Positions 7,876 through 16,452 of a stretch of DNA of 64,000 bases are shown here, piece after piece. The position numbers and the translations under genes were made by a program. Each line of letters opens with the position of its first letter. The stretch's first letter is position 1. The notes beneath the pieces are model-generated. The model was not told the origin of the DNA. It searched no databases and worked only from the letters and a program-made list of their open reading frames with translations. The stretch is from Streptacidiphilus rugosus AM-16 (GTDB lineage Bacteria; Actinomycetota; Actinomycetes; Streptomycetales; Streptomycetaceae), in NCBI RefSeq assembly GCF_000744655.1, contig NZ_JQMJ01000004.1:6899698-6963697 (forward strand), written 5' to 3'.

Positions 7876-8847
7876 CTACACGGCGAGGATGCGGGCCAGC
7901 AGCGCGGGATCGATGTTGCCGCCGCTCACGACGGCGGCGAAGCGGCTGCCCGGCAGCTCGTCCGCGTGGTACAGGTACGCCGCCGTGGTGACCGCGCCGG
8001 ACGGCTCGGCCACGAGCCGGCCGCGGCGGGCCAGCACGGCGACGGCCGCGCGGATCTCGTCCTCGGAGACGGTGATGATGTCGTCCACGTAGGCCTGCAC
8101 GTGCTCCCACGGCAGCACGCCCAGCGAGTTCGTCCGCAGGCCGTCGGCGATGGTGCGGTGGGTGTCGGCGAAGTCCCACGCGCGCCGCTCGCCGGCGCGG
8201 AAGCTCTCGGCCGCGTCGCCGGCCAGGTCCGGCTCGACGCCGATGACCCGGACGCCCGGCATGGTCAGCTTCAGGGCCGTCGCCACGCCGCTGATCAGGC
8301 CGCCGCCGCTGACCGGCACGAGCACCGTCTGCAGGTCGAGGTCCAGCGCCGTCGCGTCGTCCGCGATCTCCAGGCCCGCCGTGCCCTGGCCCGCGATGAT
8401 GTACGGGTCGTCGTACGGCGGCACCCAGACGTAGCCGTGCTCGGCGACAAGATCCGCCGGGGTGGTGTCCCGCTCGTGCATCGCGACCAGGATCACCTCG
8501 GCCCCGAAGGAACGGGTGTTCTCGATCTTCACCTCGGGTGAGGTGTCCGGCATGACGATGACGGCCTTGACGCCCAGCGCCCGCGCCGCGTAGGCGACCG
8601 CCTGGGCGTGGTTTCCGCTGGACTGCGCGACGACGCCCCGCGCCCGCTCCTCCGCCGTCAGCGCGGCCAGCCTGTTGTACGCACCGCGGATCTTGAACGC
8701 GCCGGTGGGCTGCAGCCCCTCCGGCTTCAGGTGCAGTGACCGCCCCTCCGCGTCAGCCCACGGGCAGGGCATCAGCGGGGTGCGCACGGCGACCCCGGCG
8801 ATCCGCTTCTGTGCCTCGCGCAGTTCGTCCAGGGTCACCAGCGTCAT
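7876..8847 (-). CDS. Catabolic threonine (serine) ammonia-lyase
   Basis: PLP fold-type II enzyme deaminating threonine to 2-oxobutyrate (and serine to pyruvate). The PLP lysine is Lys52 in PTGAFKIRGAYN; the phosphate loop SSGNHAQA and the glycine loop PVSGGGLISG are intact. At 323 residues it lacks the C-terminal ACT regulatory domain of biosynthetic IlvA, which points to a catabolic enzyme. It starts 7 nt after the Lrp-type regulator on the same strand, so the two form an operon and the regulator probably responds to an amino acid handled here. Serine racemase is a possible alternative. Confidence 0.88.
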   Translation of the reverse strand: MTLVTLDELREAQKRIAGVAVRTPLMPCPWADAEGRSLHLKPEGLQPTGAFKIRGAYNRLAALTAEERARGVVAQSSGNHAQAVAYAARALGVKAVIVMPDTSPEVKIENTRSFGAEVILVAMHERDTTPADLVAEHGYVWVPPYDDPYIIAGQGTAGLEIADDATALDLDLQTVLVPVSGGGLISGVATALKLTMPGVRVIGVEPDLAGDAAESFRAGERRAWDFADTHRTIADGLRTNSLGVLPWEHVQAYVDDIITVSEDEIRAAVAVLARRGRLVAEPSGAVTTAAYLYHADELPGSRFAAVVSGGNIDPALLARILAV

Positions 8848-8854
8848 GCGGGGA

Positions 8855-9334
8855 TCACGCCTTCCGTTGCTCGGCGAGCAGTTCGGTGTCGGGAAGTTCG
8901 ACCGCCCGGTTCTCCCACTTCGTGGAGAGGACGACCGTCGTGCGGGTGCGGGCGACGCCCTTCGTGCCGGAGAGCCGCTTGACGATCGACTCCAGCCCGT
9001 CGACGTCGGGGACGCGGACCTTGAGCATGTACGAGTCGTCGCCGGCGATGAACCAGCAGTCCTCGACGTCCGGAAGGTCCCGCAGCCGGGAGGCGACGTC
9101 GTCGTGGTCGGCGGCGTCGGTCAACTGGAGGCCGATCAGCGCCGTGACGCCGAGGCCCAGCGAGGCCGGGTTGACCGTCGCGCGGTAGCCGGTGATGACC
9201 CCGGCCTGCTCGAGTCGGTTGATCCGGTCGGTGACGCTGGGGCCCGACAGCCCGACGAGCCGCCCCAGCTCGGCGTACGAGGCACGCCCGTTCTCGCGCA
9301 GCGCCTGGATGAGCTGTCTGTCCACCGCGTCCAT
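8855..9334 (-). CDS. Lrp/AsnC-family regulator
   Basis: A 159-residue amino-acid-responsive regulator. The N-terminal winged HTH reads DRQLIQALRENGRASYAELG and GLSGPSVTDRINRLEQAGVI. The C-terminal RAM (ligand) domain includes DVEDCWFIAGDDSYMLKVRV. An ATG 90 bp upstream is in frame, but the start at 9334 gives the classic MDAVDRQLIQ opening and is preferred. It directly precedes the threonine ammonia-lyase gene and is likely its local regulator. The ubiX-like gene (mqnM) begins beyond its promoter region. Confidence 0.9.
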   Translation of the reverse strand: MDAVDRQLIQALRENGRASYAELGRLVGLSGPSVTDRINRLEQAGVITGYRATVNPASLGLGVTALIGLQLTDAADHDDVASRLRDLPDVEDCWFIAGDDSYMLKVRVPDVDGLESIVKRLSGTKGVARTRTTVVLSTKWENRAVELPDTELLAEQRKA

Positions 9335-9463
9335 GCTCGGAAACCTGGCCTTCCAATCGTTGGGGAACCTGCCGACAGTATCCGGAATCGTAAAGTCCAG
9401 GCCGACGTGACCCCCGGTTCGCAAAGAAGATACTCCGACGAGGTGACCTCCATCACTTCGACG

Positions 9464-10108
9464 TCAGCTCGACCCGAGTTCACCCTCCCAGCGGCGGTAC
9501 AGCCGGTGCTCCACCTTGACCGAATCGAGCACCCGTCCGGCGACGAAGTCGACGAGCTGCTGGACGCTCGCGGACCCCGCGTAGAAGCCCGGCGAGGCGG
9601 GGATCACCACCGCTCCTTCGCCGTCCAAATCGGCCAGTTGACGTAGCGTCACGCCACTGAGCGGGGCCTCCCTGACGCAGAGCACGAGCGGCCTGCGCTC
9701 CTTGAGGGTGACGTTCGCGGCCCGCTGCAGCAGGTCCTTGCTCAGCCCGATCGCGATCCCCGCGACGGCGGCGGCGCTGCACGGCACCACGATCATGCCC
9801 TTGGCCGGGTAGGAGCCGCTGGAGGGACCGGCCGCGAAGTCCCCCGCGGTCCAGTAGCGCACGTCGTCGAGCTCGAACGGCTCCGGCTTCCCCCGATCGA
9901 GCGGCGTCTCCAGCCACTCGCGCAGGTCCTCCTGCCAGTGCGCGTCGCGGAAGGAGATCCCGGTCTCGTCGATGATCGTGAGCCGCGCGGCGCGGCTCAC
10001 CACGACGTCGACGGCCTCCCCGGCCCCGAGCAGCCCCCGTATCACCGCCGCCGCGTACGGCGTCCCCGACGCCCCCGACACCCCCACGACCCACGGTTCT
10101 CGCTGCAC
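9464..10108 (-). CDS. mqnM: UbiX-type flavin prenyltransferase (menaquinone cluster)
   Basis: Makes prenylated FMN, the cofactor of UbiD decarboxylases. The 214-residue protein has VVGVSGASGTPYAA near the N-terminus, the FMN/prenyl-binding PCSAAAVAGIAIGLSKDLL, and LVLCVREAPLSGVTLRQL, all typical of UbiX/Pad1. The UbiD partner mqnL and prenyltransferase mqnP lie 0.8 kb away on the same strand, consistent with late menaquinone steps. The start is GTG at 10108, chosen because TAGGGT lies exactly 7 nt upstream (leaderless pattern); the frame is open 39 bp further. Confidence 0.9.
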   Translation of the reverse strand: MQREPWVVGVSGASGTPYAAAVIRGLLGAGEAVDVVVSRAARLTIIDETGISFRDAHWQEDLREWLETPLDRGKPEPFELDDVRYWTAGDFAAGPSSGSYPAKGMIVVPCSAAAVAGIAIGLSKDLLQRAANVTLKERRPLVLCVREAPLSGVTLRQLADLDGEGAVVIPASPGFYAGSASVQQLVDFVAGRVLDSVKVEHRLYRRWEGELGSS

Positions 10109-10115
10109 GGTTCCG

Positions 10116-10121
10116 ACCCTA
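10116..10121 (-). promoter_or_regulatory. Leaderless -10 element for mqnM (TAGGGT)
   Basis: TAGGGT ends 7 nt before the GTG at 10108 on the minus strand; no Shine-Dalgarno is seen. Confidence 0.5.
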
Positions 10122-10185
10122 CCCGCGCCGGGGAAGCGGAACGGCACACGCCGAAGTGCGACGGGTGCCGTAGGGCGGCGCCGGG

Positions 10186-10770
10186 TCAGTCGTGCAGGAC
10201 CTTCAGGCCGGTGTGGCGGCCCTTCTGCATCGAGGGGAAGAGCAGGAAGAGCGCCGCGTCCAGCAGGTCGGGGCGGTTGACGCCGGCGGAAGCCGGGGCG
10301 AGGCCGACGGCCTCGATCAGGGCCTCCAGGGTGGGGGCGTCGGACTCGTCGGCGACGGTGTAGAAGAGGCTGCCGGGGACGCCGTCCCAGAGCGGGTCGA
10401 CGTAGGTCTCCCAGGGCTGGCTGTTGAAGGCGCGGGCGTAGCGCGCGCCGGGGGCGAGTTCGGCGACCAGGTCCGCGCTGTGCAGGACCGGGCCGGGGAA
10501 GCGGTTGGTGGCGTCCAGCAGCAGCTTTCCGGCCAGGGCCGGGCCGTGCTCACGCAGGAAGCCCTCGACGGCGTCGGCCGGGATGGCCAGCACGACCGTC
10601 TCGCCCGCCGCCACGGCCTCCGCGAGCGTCACCGCGTCAGGGGCGTCCGGCTTGCGGGCGCCGAAGACGACGGTGTGGCCCGCGCGGGCGAAGGCGCGGC
10701 CGAGGCTGCCGCCGATGTTGCCGGAGCCGATGACCGCGATCGTGCCGAGCCCGGCGTTGGTGTCGCTCAT
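10186..10770 (-). CDS. NADPH-dependent F420 reductase-like oxidoreductase
   Basis: A 194-residue Rossmann protein resembling NADP-dependent F420 oxidoreductases (NPD family). It opens with the dinucleotide loop IAVIGSGNIGGSLGRAFA and the NADP-selective GHTVVFGARKP (Arg after the second strand). Later segments VVLAIPADAV, LLDATNRF and ARAFNSQPWE fit the family. It starts at ATG 10770 behind GGGAGGG. A 5-bp inverted repeat (TGACT-N6-AGTCA, 10786-10801) lies in its leader. It is 88 bp downstream of mqnP on the same strand. Whether F420 or another electron carrier is its partner cannot be told. Confidence 0.82.
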   Translation of the reverse strand: MSDTNAGLGTIAVIGSGNIGGSLGRAFARAGHTVVFGARKPDAPDAVTLAEAVAAGETVVLAIPADAVEGFLREHGPALAGKLLLDATNRFPGPVLHSADLVAELAPGARYARAFNSQPWETYVDPLWDGVPGSLFYTVADESDAPTLEALIEAVGLAPASAGVNRPDLLDAALFLLFPSMQKGRHTGLKVLHD

Positions 10771-10858
10771 GAGAAGCCCTCCCGTTGACTGAGACGAGTC
10801 AGCTCAGCAACGGGAGGGCAGGTGATATTCCGTCAGCGCGGAACCGGGACGGACAACG

Positions 10859-11758
10859 TCACATCCCCAGCCCGCGCAGCACCAGGTCCAGCAGGGCGAA
10901 GCAGAACAGCGAGATCCCGACGAAGCCGTTGACCTGGAAGAAGGCCCGGTTCAGCCGGCTCAGGTCGTGCGGGCGCACGATCGTGTGCTCGTAGCAGAAG
11001 GCCACCGCGACGACCGCCAGACCCATCCAGAACGCCCAGCCGGCGTCGGTCAGCCAGGCGTACCAGCCGAGCAGCAGCATGGTCACCACGTGGGCGGCCC
11101 GCGCGCCGTACAGTGCGGCGGGGACGCCGAAGCGGGCCGGGACCGAGCGGACGCCGTCGGCGCGGTCGGCCATGACGTCCTGGCAGGCGAAGATCAGGTC
11201 GAAGCCGCCGATCCAGACGCCGACCGCCAGGCCGAGCACGACCGCGTCCCAGGACCAGGTCCCGGTCACCGCGATCCACGCGCCGATCGGGCCCATCGCC
11301 TGGGCCAGACCCAGGATCGCGTGCGGGAAGTCGGTGAACCGCTTGCCGTAGGGGTAGACCACCATCGGGATCACCGCGATCGGCGCGAGCGCCAGGCACA
11401 GCGGGTTCAGCAGCGCGGCGGCGGCCAGGAAGACCACCAGCGCCACGGCCGAGCCGGTGTACGCGGTGCGCAGCGACACCGCACCGGTGACCAGCTCGCG
11501 GGTGGCGGTACGCGGGTTCCGGGCGTCGATCTCGCGGTCGATGATCCGGTTGGCGGCCATCGCGAAGGTGCGCAGCCCGACCATGCAGAGGGTGACCAGG
11601 AACAGCTGGACCCAGTGCACGCGCTGGTCGGCCAGGAACATCGCGGTCAGGGCGGCGATGTAGGCGAACGGCAGCGCGAAGACCGAGTGCTCGATCATCA
11701 CGAGCCGCATGAAGGCCTTGGCCCTGCCGATCTCGGGTGCGGCGACTGCTGTGGTCAT
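10859..11758 (-). CDS. mqnP: UbiA-type prenyltransferase (menaquinone)
   Basis: Attaches the polyprenyl chain to the 1,4-dihydroxynaphthoate-type head group in the membrane. The 299-residue protein has about eight transmembrane segments and both Asp-rich metal motifs: NRIIDREIDARNPRT (first) and DLIFACQDVMADRADG (second). Its ATG overlaps the mqnL stop by one base (TGATG), so the two are translationally coupled. It is the UbiA partner of the adjacent UbiD and UbiX homologues; 4-hydroxybenzoate prenyltransferase annotation by similarity is less likely given the menaquinone context. Confidence 0.92.
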   Translation of the reverse strand: MTTAVAAPEIGRAKAFMRLVMIEHSVFALPFAYIAALTAMFLADQRVHWVQLFLVTLCMVGLRTFAMAANRIIDREIDARNPRTATRELVTGAVSLRTAYTGSAVALVVFLAAAALLNPLCLALAPIAVIPMVVYPYGKRFTDFPHAILGLAQAMGPIGAWIAVTGTWSWDAVVLGLAVGVWIGGFDLIFACQDVMADRADGVRSVPARFGVPAALYGARAAHVVTMLLLGWYAWLTDAGWAFWMGLAVVAVAFCYEHTIVRPHDLSRLNRAFFQVNGFVGISLFCFALLDLVLRGLGM

Positions 11759-13215
11759 CAGAGCCCGTACTCCTTCCAGCGCTTGCTCACGCGCTCGGCC
11801 GTCTCCGGATCGGAGAGGACCATCTCGGGCCAGCCGCCGTCGCGGGTGTAGCCCTCCTCCGGCAGCTTGCGGGTCGCGTCGATGCCCGCCTTGCCGCCCC
11901 AGAACTGCTGGTAGGAGGCGTGGTCGAGGTGGTCGACCGGGCCCTCCACCACGGACAGGTCGCGGCTGTAGTCGACGTTGCCCAGGGCCCGCCAGGCGAC
12001 CTCCTGGTAGTCGTGGACGTCGCAGTCCGCGTCCACCACGACGATCAGCTTGGTCAGCGACATCATGTGCGCGCCCCAGATGGCGTGCATGACCTTCTGC
12101 GCGTGCTTGGGGTACTTCTTGTCGATCGAGACGATCACGCAGTTGTGGAAGCCGCCCGCCTCGGGCAGGTCGTAGTCGACGATGTCCGGGACGATGACCT
12201 TCAGCAGCGGCAGGAAGAAGCGCTCGGTGAACTTGCCCAGCGGGCCGTCCTCGGTCGGCGGGCGGCCGACGACGATGGACTGCAGCAGCGGACGGCTGCG
12301 CATGGTGACGCAGTCGATCGTCAGCGCGGGGAAGGGCTCCTGCGGGGTGTAGAAGCCGGTGTGGTCGCCGAACGGGCCCTCCGGCAGCATCTCGCCCGGC
12401 TCCAGCCAGCCCTCCAGCACGACCTCGGCGTCGGCGGGGACCTGCAGCGGCACGGTCCTGCAGTCGACCATCCTGACCCGCTCGCCCGCGACGAAGCCGG
12501 CGAAGAGGTACTCGTCGATGTCGCCGGGCAAGGGCGCGGTCGCGGCGTAGGTGACGGCCGGCGGGCAGCCGAAGGCGATGGCGACGGGCAGCCGCTCGCC
12601 GCGCTTGGCGGCGACCGCGGCGTGGTTGCGGCTGTCCTTGTGGATCTGCCAGTGCATCCCGATGGTGCGCCGGTCGTGGCGCTGCAGCCGGTACAGGCCG
12701 AGGTTGCGGACGCCGGAGTCGGGGTCCTTGGTGTGGGTCAGGCCCAGGTTGAAGAAGGAGCCGCCGTCCTCCGGCCAGGTGAAGAGCGCGGGCAGCTGCA
12801 TCAGGTCGACGTCGTCGCCGGTCAGGACGACCTCCTGGCACTTGGCCTCGCCCGGCTTCACCTTCTTCGGCGGCACGTGGGTCATCCCGGCCAGCTTGCC
12901 GAAGGCCTCGCGCACGCCGGTGAAGCCGTGCGGCAGCTCCGGCTTCAGCAGCCCGGCGATCTTGTCGGCGATCTCCTCGGCGGACTTCAGCCCCAGCGCC
13001 TTGGCCAGCCGGCGCTCGGTGCCGAAGACGTTCATGGCCAGCGGCATCGCCGAGCCCTTGACGTTCTCGAAGAGCAGCGCCGGGCCCTTGGCCTTCTGCA
13101 CCCGGTCGACGATCTCCCCGACCTCCAGGTACGGGTCGACCTCCACCTTGATCCGCTTGAGGTCGCCCTCGCGCTCCAGCGCCCGGAGGAAGGACCGTAG
13201 ATCGTCGTAAGCCAT
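11758..13215 (-). CDS. mqnL: UbiD-family decarboxylase (menaquinone)
   Basis: A prenyl-FMN-dependent decarboxylase thought to remove the carboxylate from 1,4-dihydroxy-6-naphthoate in futalosine-type organisms. The 485-residue product is full length. UbiD landmarks seen are GSFFNLGLTHTKDPDSG, IGMHWQIHKDS, PEGPFGDHTGFYTP (with the conserved Glu and Asp), and GRPPTEDGPLGKFTERF. It is the first gene of mqnL-mqnP. The ATG at 13215 has a GATACT hexamer 7 nt upstream, a weaker form of the leaderless pattern seen elsewhere here. Naming follows the adjacent UbiX and UbiA homologues. Confidence 0.92.
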   Translation of the reverse strand: MAYDDLRSFLRALEREGDLKRIKVEVDPYLEVGEIVDRVQKAKGPALLFENVKGSAMPLAMNVFGTERRLAKALGLKSAEEIADKIAGLLKPELPHGFTGVREAFGKLAGMTHVPPKKVKPGEAKCQEVVLTGDDVDLMQLPALFTWPEDGGSFFNLGLTHTKDPDSGVRNLGLYRLQRHDRRTIGMHWQIHKDSRNHAAVAAKRGERLPVAIAFGCPPAVTYAATAPLPGDIDEYLFAGFVAGERVRMVDCRTVPLQVPADAEVVLEGWLEPGEMLPEGPFGDHTGFYTPQEPFPALTIDCVTMRSRPLLQSIVVGRPPTEDGPLGKFTERFFLPLLKVIVPDIVDYDLPEAGGFHNCVIVSIDKKYPKHAQKVMHAIWGAHMMSLTKLIVVVDADCDVHDYQEVAWRALGNVDYSRDLSVVEGPVDHLDHASYQQFWGGKAGIDATRKLPEEGYTRDGGWPEMVLSDPETAERVSKRWKEYGL

Positions 13216-13388
13216 AGCGCTCAGTATCCGTCACCGACCCCCGCGGCTTGCGCGCGCACCCCCGGAACGGGCCGCGTCGCGGAGCGGTCACCGCCGCGCC
13301 GGCGAACGGAGGAGAAGTTTTCCGGCCGGGCCGTAAAGAGATTGTTTCGCGCATTTACAGCCTGCCGCACCGCCCCGACACTGCCGGG

Positions 13389-14837
13389 ATGACCACCACG
13401 CACGGCGCCGGAGCGGGCGCCGCCCCCGAGGAGATCGCCGCCTACGGCGACCATGTGCTCGCCGTGGAACCGACGGGCGCCGAGCCCGTCCCCGAGTCCG
13501 CACGCCACGGACGGCCGCTGGGCCTGCTGTGGACCTGGACCTCCCCCAACATGGAGTTCGCGACCGTCTTCGTCGGCGTCCTCGCCGTCGGGGTCTTCGG
13601 CCTCGGCTTCTGGCCGGCCGCGCTGGCGATCCTGCTCGGCACCGGGCTCGGCGCGCTGTCCCACGGCTTCCTCGGGCTGGCGGGCCCGCGGTTCGGCGTG
13701 CCGCAGATGGTGGCGTCCCGCTCGGCCTTCGGCTTTCTGGGCAACGCGCTGCCCGCCGGGCTGAACGCGCTGACGGCCGGGATCGGCTGGTTCGCGGTCA
13801 ACAGCGTCAGCGCCGCCTACGCGCTGAGCGCGCTGCTGGGCTGGCCGGTGCTGCTCTGCCTGTTCGTCGTCGCGGGGCTGCAGGTGGCCATCGCCTTCTT
13901 CGGGCACAACCTCATCCACACGGCCGAGAAGTACACCTTCCCGGTGCTGACGGTGGTCTTCCTGGTCGCCTCCGCGGTGCTGCTGAGCAAGGCGGACGTC
14001 GGCGCGGCCGACGGCAAGCACGCCTTCACCGGCGCGTTCCTGCTGACGGCCGGCGCCTCCTTCGGCTACGCGGCGGGCTGGAACCCGTACGGCTCCGACT
14101 ACACCCGCTACCTGCCGAAGTCCGCGCCGACATGGCAGGTCGGGCTCTTCCCCGCGCTCGGGGTCTTCTTCTCCTGCGTCTTCCTGGAAATCGTCGGCGC
14201 CGCCTCGGTGACCATCGCGGTCCCCAAGGGCCTCAGCCTGACCGCCGCCTTCGTCCACCCGCTGCCGGGCTGGCTGGGCGATCTGACGCTGCTGGCGATC
14301 GTGGTGGGCGGCATCGCGGCGAACGCGCTGAACATCTACTCCGGCGCGCTGTCCTTCGTGGCGATGGGCATCCGGCTGCCGGCGCTGGCGAAGGCACGGG
14401 TGCGGCGGGCCGCGGTCGCGGTGCTCTTCGGGGTCGCGGGCACGGCGGTGGCCTGGTCGGGGCTCGGCGACTACGGCGACAAGTACACCAACTTCCTGCT
14501 GATCATCACCTACTGGATCGGCCCGTGGCTGGCCGTGGTCTTCCTGGACCGCGTGCTGCGGCGCGGCCAGAGCGACGAGCGGATCGCGGCCGACCTGGCC
14601 GACCCGCGCTTCGCCAACTGGGCCGGGCCGATCGCGATGCTGGTCGGCACCGGGCTGGGAGTCTGGCTCTTCTCGAACCAGACCGAGTACATCGGACCGG
14701 TCGCCAAGCACTTCCCGCAGATCGGCGACATCGCCTTCCTGGCCGGGTTCCTGATCGCGGGTCTGGTCTACCTCGCGTTGCGGGCCGTGCCGGTTTTCGC
14801 GCCTTCTGCCCAGGCGGCCGCCGCTGAGGCATCGTAG
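13389..14837 (+). CDS. Purine-cytosine permease family transporter
   Basis: A 482-residue NCS1-type nucleobase:cation symporter. It has about 12 hydrophobic segments, beginning after GRPLGLLWTWTSPNMEF; the family-typical GPRFGVPQMVASRSAFGFLG and GYAAGWNPYGSDYTRYLP are clear and resemble CodB. An upstream open frame exists, but the ATG at 13389 fits the family. It is followed after 4 bp by the cytosine deaminase and then the oxygenase, so cytosine or a related base is the likely substrate. The 170-bp leader back to mqnL shows no recognised operator. Confidence 0.9.
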   Translation: MTTTHGAGAGAAPEEIAAYGDHVLAVEPTGAEPVPESARHGRPLGLLWTWTSPNMEFATVFVGVLAVGVFGLGFWPAALAILLGTGLGALSHGFLGLAGPRFGVPQMVASRSAFGFLGNALPAGLNALTAGIGWFAVNSVSAAYALSALLGWPVLLCLFVVAGLQVAIAFFGHNLIHTAEKYTFPVLTVVFLVASAVLLSKADVGAADGKHAFTGAFLLTAGASFGYAAGWNPYGSDYTRYLPKSAPTWQVGLFPALGVFFSCVFLEIVGAASVTIAVPKGLSLTAAFVHPLPGWLGDLTLLAIVVGGIAANALNIYSGALSFVAMGIRLPALAKARVRRAAVAVLFGVAGTAVAWSGLGDYGDKYTNFLLIITYWIGPWLAVVFLDRVLRRGQSDERIAADLADPRFANWAGPIAMLVGTGLGVWLFSNQTEYIGPVAKHFPQIGDIAFLAGFLIAGLVYLALRAVPVFAPSAQAAAAEAS

Positions 14838-14841
14838 GCGC

Positions 14842-15294
14842 ATGGGTTCTGCTCCGGATTTCCACGCCCTGCTGGCGACCGCCGTCGACGAGGCCAGACG
14901 CGGCCTCGCCGAGGGCGGCATCCCGATCGGCGCGGCGCTCTTCGGTCCGGACGGCGAGCTGCTGGGCGCGGGCCGCAACCGCCGCGTCCAGGACGGCGAC
15001 CCGTCCATGCACGCGGAGACCTCCGCCTTCCGCGCGGCGGGCCGACTGCGCGGCTACGGCCGCACCACGATGGTGACGACGCTGTCGCCCTGCTGGTACT
15101 GCAGCGGCCTGGTGCGGCAGTTCGGCATCGGCCGGGTCGTCATCGGCGAGGCCCGCACCTTCCACGGCGGTCACGACTGGCTGGCCGAGCACGGCGTGGA
15201 GATCGTCCTGCTCGACGACCCGACCTGCGTGTCCCTGATGACGGACTTCATCAGGGACAACCCCGAGCTGTGGAACGAGGACATCGGCGAATGA
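14842..15294 (+). CDS. Yeast-type cytosine deaminase
   Basis: A 150-residue zinc enzyme of the CDA fold, deaminating cytosine to uracil. Zinc ligands are visible in SMHAETSAF (His57, Glu59) and LSPCWYCSG (Cys84, Cys87). The C-terminus NPELWNEDIGE closely resembles the end of fungal Fcy1 cytosine deaminases (WFEDIGE) rather than the large bacterial amidohydrolase CodA. It follows the permease by 4 bp and its stop overlaps the oxygenase ATG (ATGA). Guanine or isocytosine deamination is possible, but the fungal-type tail favours cytosine. Confidence 0.87.
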   Translation: MGSAPDFHALLATAVDEARRGLAEGGIPIGAALFGPDGELLGAGRNRRVQDGDPSMHAETSAFRAAGRLRGYGRTTMVTTLSPCWYCSGLVRQFGIGRVVIGEARTFHGGHDWLAEHGVEIVLLDDPTCVSLMTDFIRDNPELWNEDIGE

Positions 15295-16253
15295 TCCCCA
15301 CGATCCCCACCATCGACCTGACGCCCTGGCTCTCCGGCGACCCCGCCGCGCGGGCCGCGACGGCGGCGGCGGTCGACGCGGCGCTGACCGACGCGGGCTT
15401 CCTCCTGGTCACCGGACACGGCGTCACCCGCGAGGAACGCGCGGCGGTCCGAGCGGCGGCCCGCGCGTTCTTCGCCCTGCCGGTCCCGGTCAAGGAGCGG
15501 TACGGCGTGAGCGTCGGCGGCCGCGGCTGGCTGGCGAAGGGCGCGGAGGCCAACGGCTACAGCGAGGGCACCGCCACGCCGCCGGACCTCAAGGAGTCCT
15601 GGACGGTCGGCGCGGACACCCCGACGGGCGCGGACCCGGAGATCGACGCCTTCTGGTTCCAGCCCAACCGCTGGCCCGACGCCGAGGCCCCGACGCTGCG
15701 CCCGCTGGTGGAGTCCTACCTGACCCGGATGCGCCGCGTCGCCGACGAGGTGCTGCGCCTGCTGGGCTCTGCGCTGGGCCAGGGCGAGGACTTCTTCACC
15801 GCCCACACCCGGCACCCGACCTACACGCTCAACATCAACTGGTACCCGGGCGTCTCGGTCATGGGCCCGCCGGAACCCGGCCAGTTCCGGATCGGCCCGC
15901 ACACGGACTTCGGCACGGTCACCCTGCTGGACCGGCAGGCCGGACAGGGCGGTCTCCAGGTCGACATCCCCGGCCACGGCTGGGTGGACGCCCCCTTCGA
16001 CCCGGACGCCCTGACCGTCAACATCGGCGATCTCATGGCCCGCTGGACCGGCGACCGCTGGCGCAGCGGCCGCCATCGCGTGCTCCCGCCCGCGCCCGAA
16101 GCCCCGGAGGAGGACCTGATGTCCCTGGTCTACTTCTACGAGTGCGACCCCCACACGACGGTCACCCCCGTCGGCGGCCCGGTGACCTACGCGCCGGTGG
16201 ACTCCTCCGCCTACCTCCGCGCCAAACTCGACGCGATCACCGTGACCCCGTAG
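15291..16253 (+). CDS. Isopenicillin N synthase-like Fe(II) oxygenase of a nucleobase operon
   Basis: A 320-residue non-haem iron oxygenase of the IPNS/2-oxoglutarate superfamily. The iron triad is His204 and Asp206 in GPHTDFGTVTLL plus His262 in SGRHRVLPP. The usual 2-oxoglutarate-binding RxS motif is altered: the matching spot reads EDLMSLVYFYE, with Leu276 where Arg is expected. The start codon ATG overlaps the deaminase stop by 4 nt, so it belongs to the permease-deaminase operon. By analogy with fungal thymine 7-hydroxylase, also of this superfamily, it may oxidise a methylated pyrimidine; that is inference. Confidence 0.82.
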   Translation: MIPTIPTIDLTPWLSGDPAARAATAAAVDAALTDAGFLLVTGHGVTREERAAVRAAARAFFALPVPVKERYGVSVGGRGWLAKGAEANGYSEGTATPPDLKESWTVGADTPTGADPEIDAFWFQPNRWPDAEAPTLRPLVESYLTRMRRVADEVLRLLGSALGQGEDFFTAHTRHPTYTLNINWYPGVSVMGPPEPGQFRIGPHTDFGTVTLLDRQAGQGGLQVDIPGHGWVDAPFDPDALTVNIGDLMARWTGDRWRSGRHRVLPPAPEAPEEDLMSLVYFYECDPHTTVTPVGGPVTYAPVDSSAYLRAKLDAITVTP

Positions 16254-16440
16254 GGGGCGCGAGGAACCGCGCGGCCAAGCCCCGTGGACCTGAGCTTCCC
16301 TACGTAGGGACCGTTGCACCACCCAGGGGCGCGGGGAACTGCGCGACAAGCCACCCTGTGCGGATGGTCCTCAACGCGCAGGGCCATCCGCACAGGGTGG
16401 TTGCTCGCGCAGTTCCCCGCGCCCCTCAGGTAGTGCAACC
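16254..16440. repeat. Dispersed hairpin repeat, locus 3 (best preserved)
   Basis: Between convergent genes. The hairpin spans 16325-16426: outer arms 16325-16345 and 16406-16426 are perfectly complementary over 21 bp, inner arms 16351-16367 and 16384-16400 (CCACCCTGTGCGGATGG and complement) over 17 bp, with a 5x5 internal loop and a 16-nt apical loop. It is flanked by TTGCAC and its complement GTGCAA. Confidence 0.9.
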
Positions 16441-16452
16441 GAGCCGTGTGCC

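Noticed and set aside
6614..8179. A 521-residue extended form of MqnE
   Set aside because: The extra N-terminus is low-complexity and overlaps the threonine dehydratase antisense; the ATG at 7777 with GGAGG matches family length.
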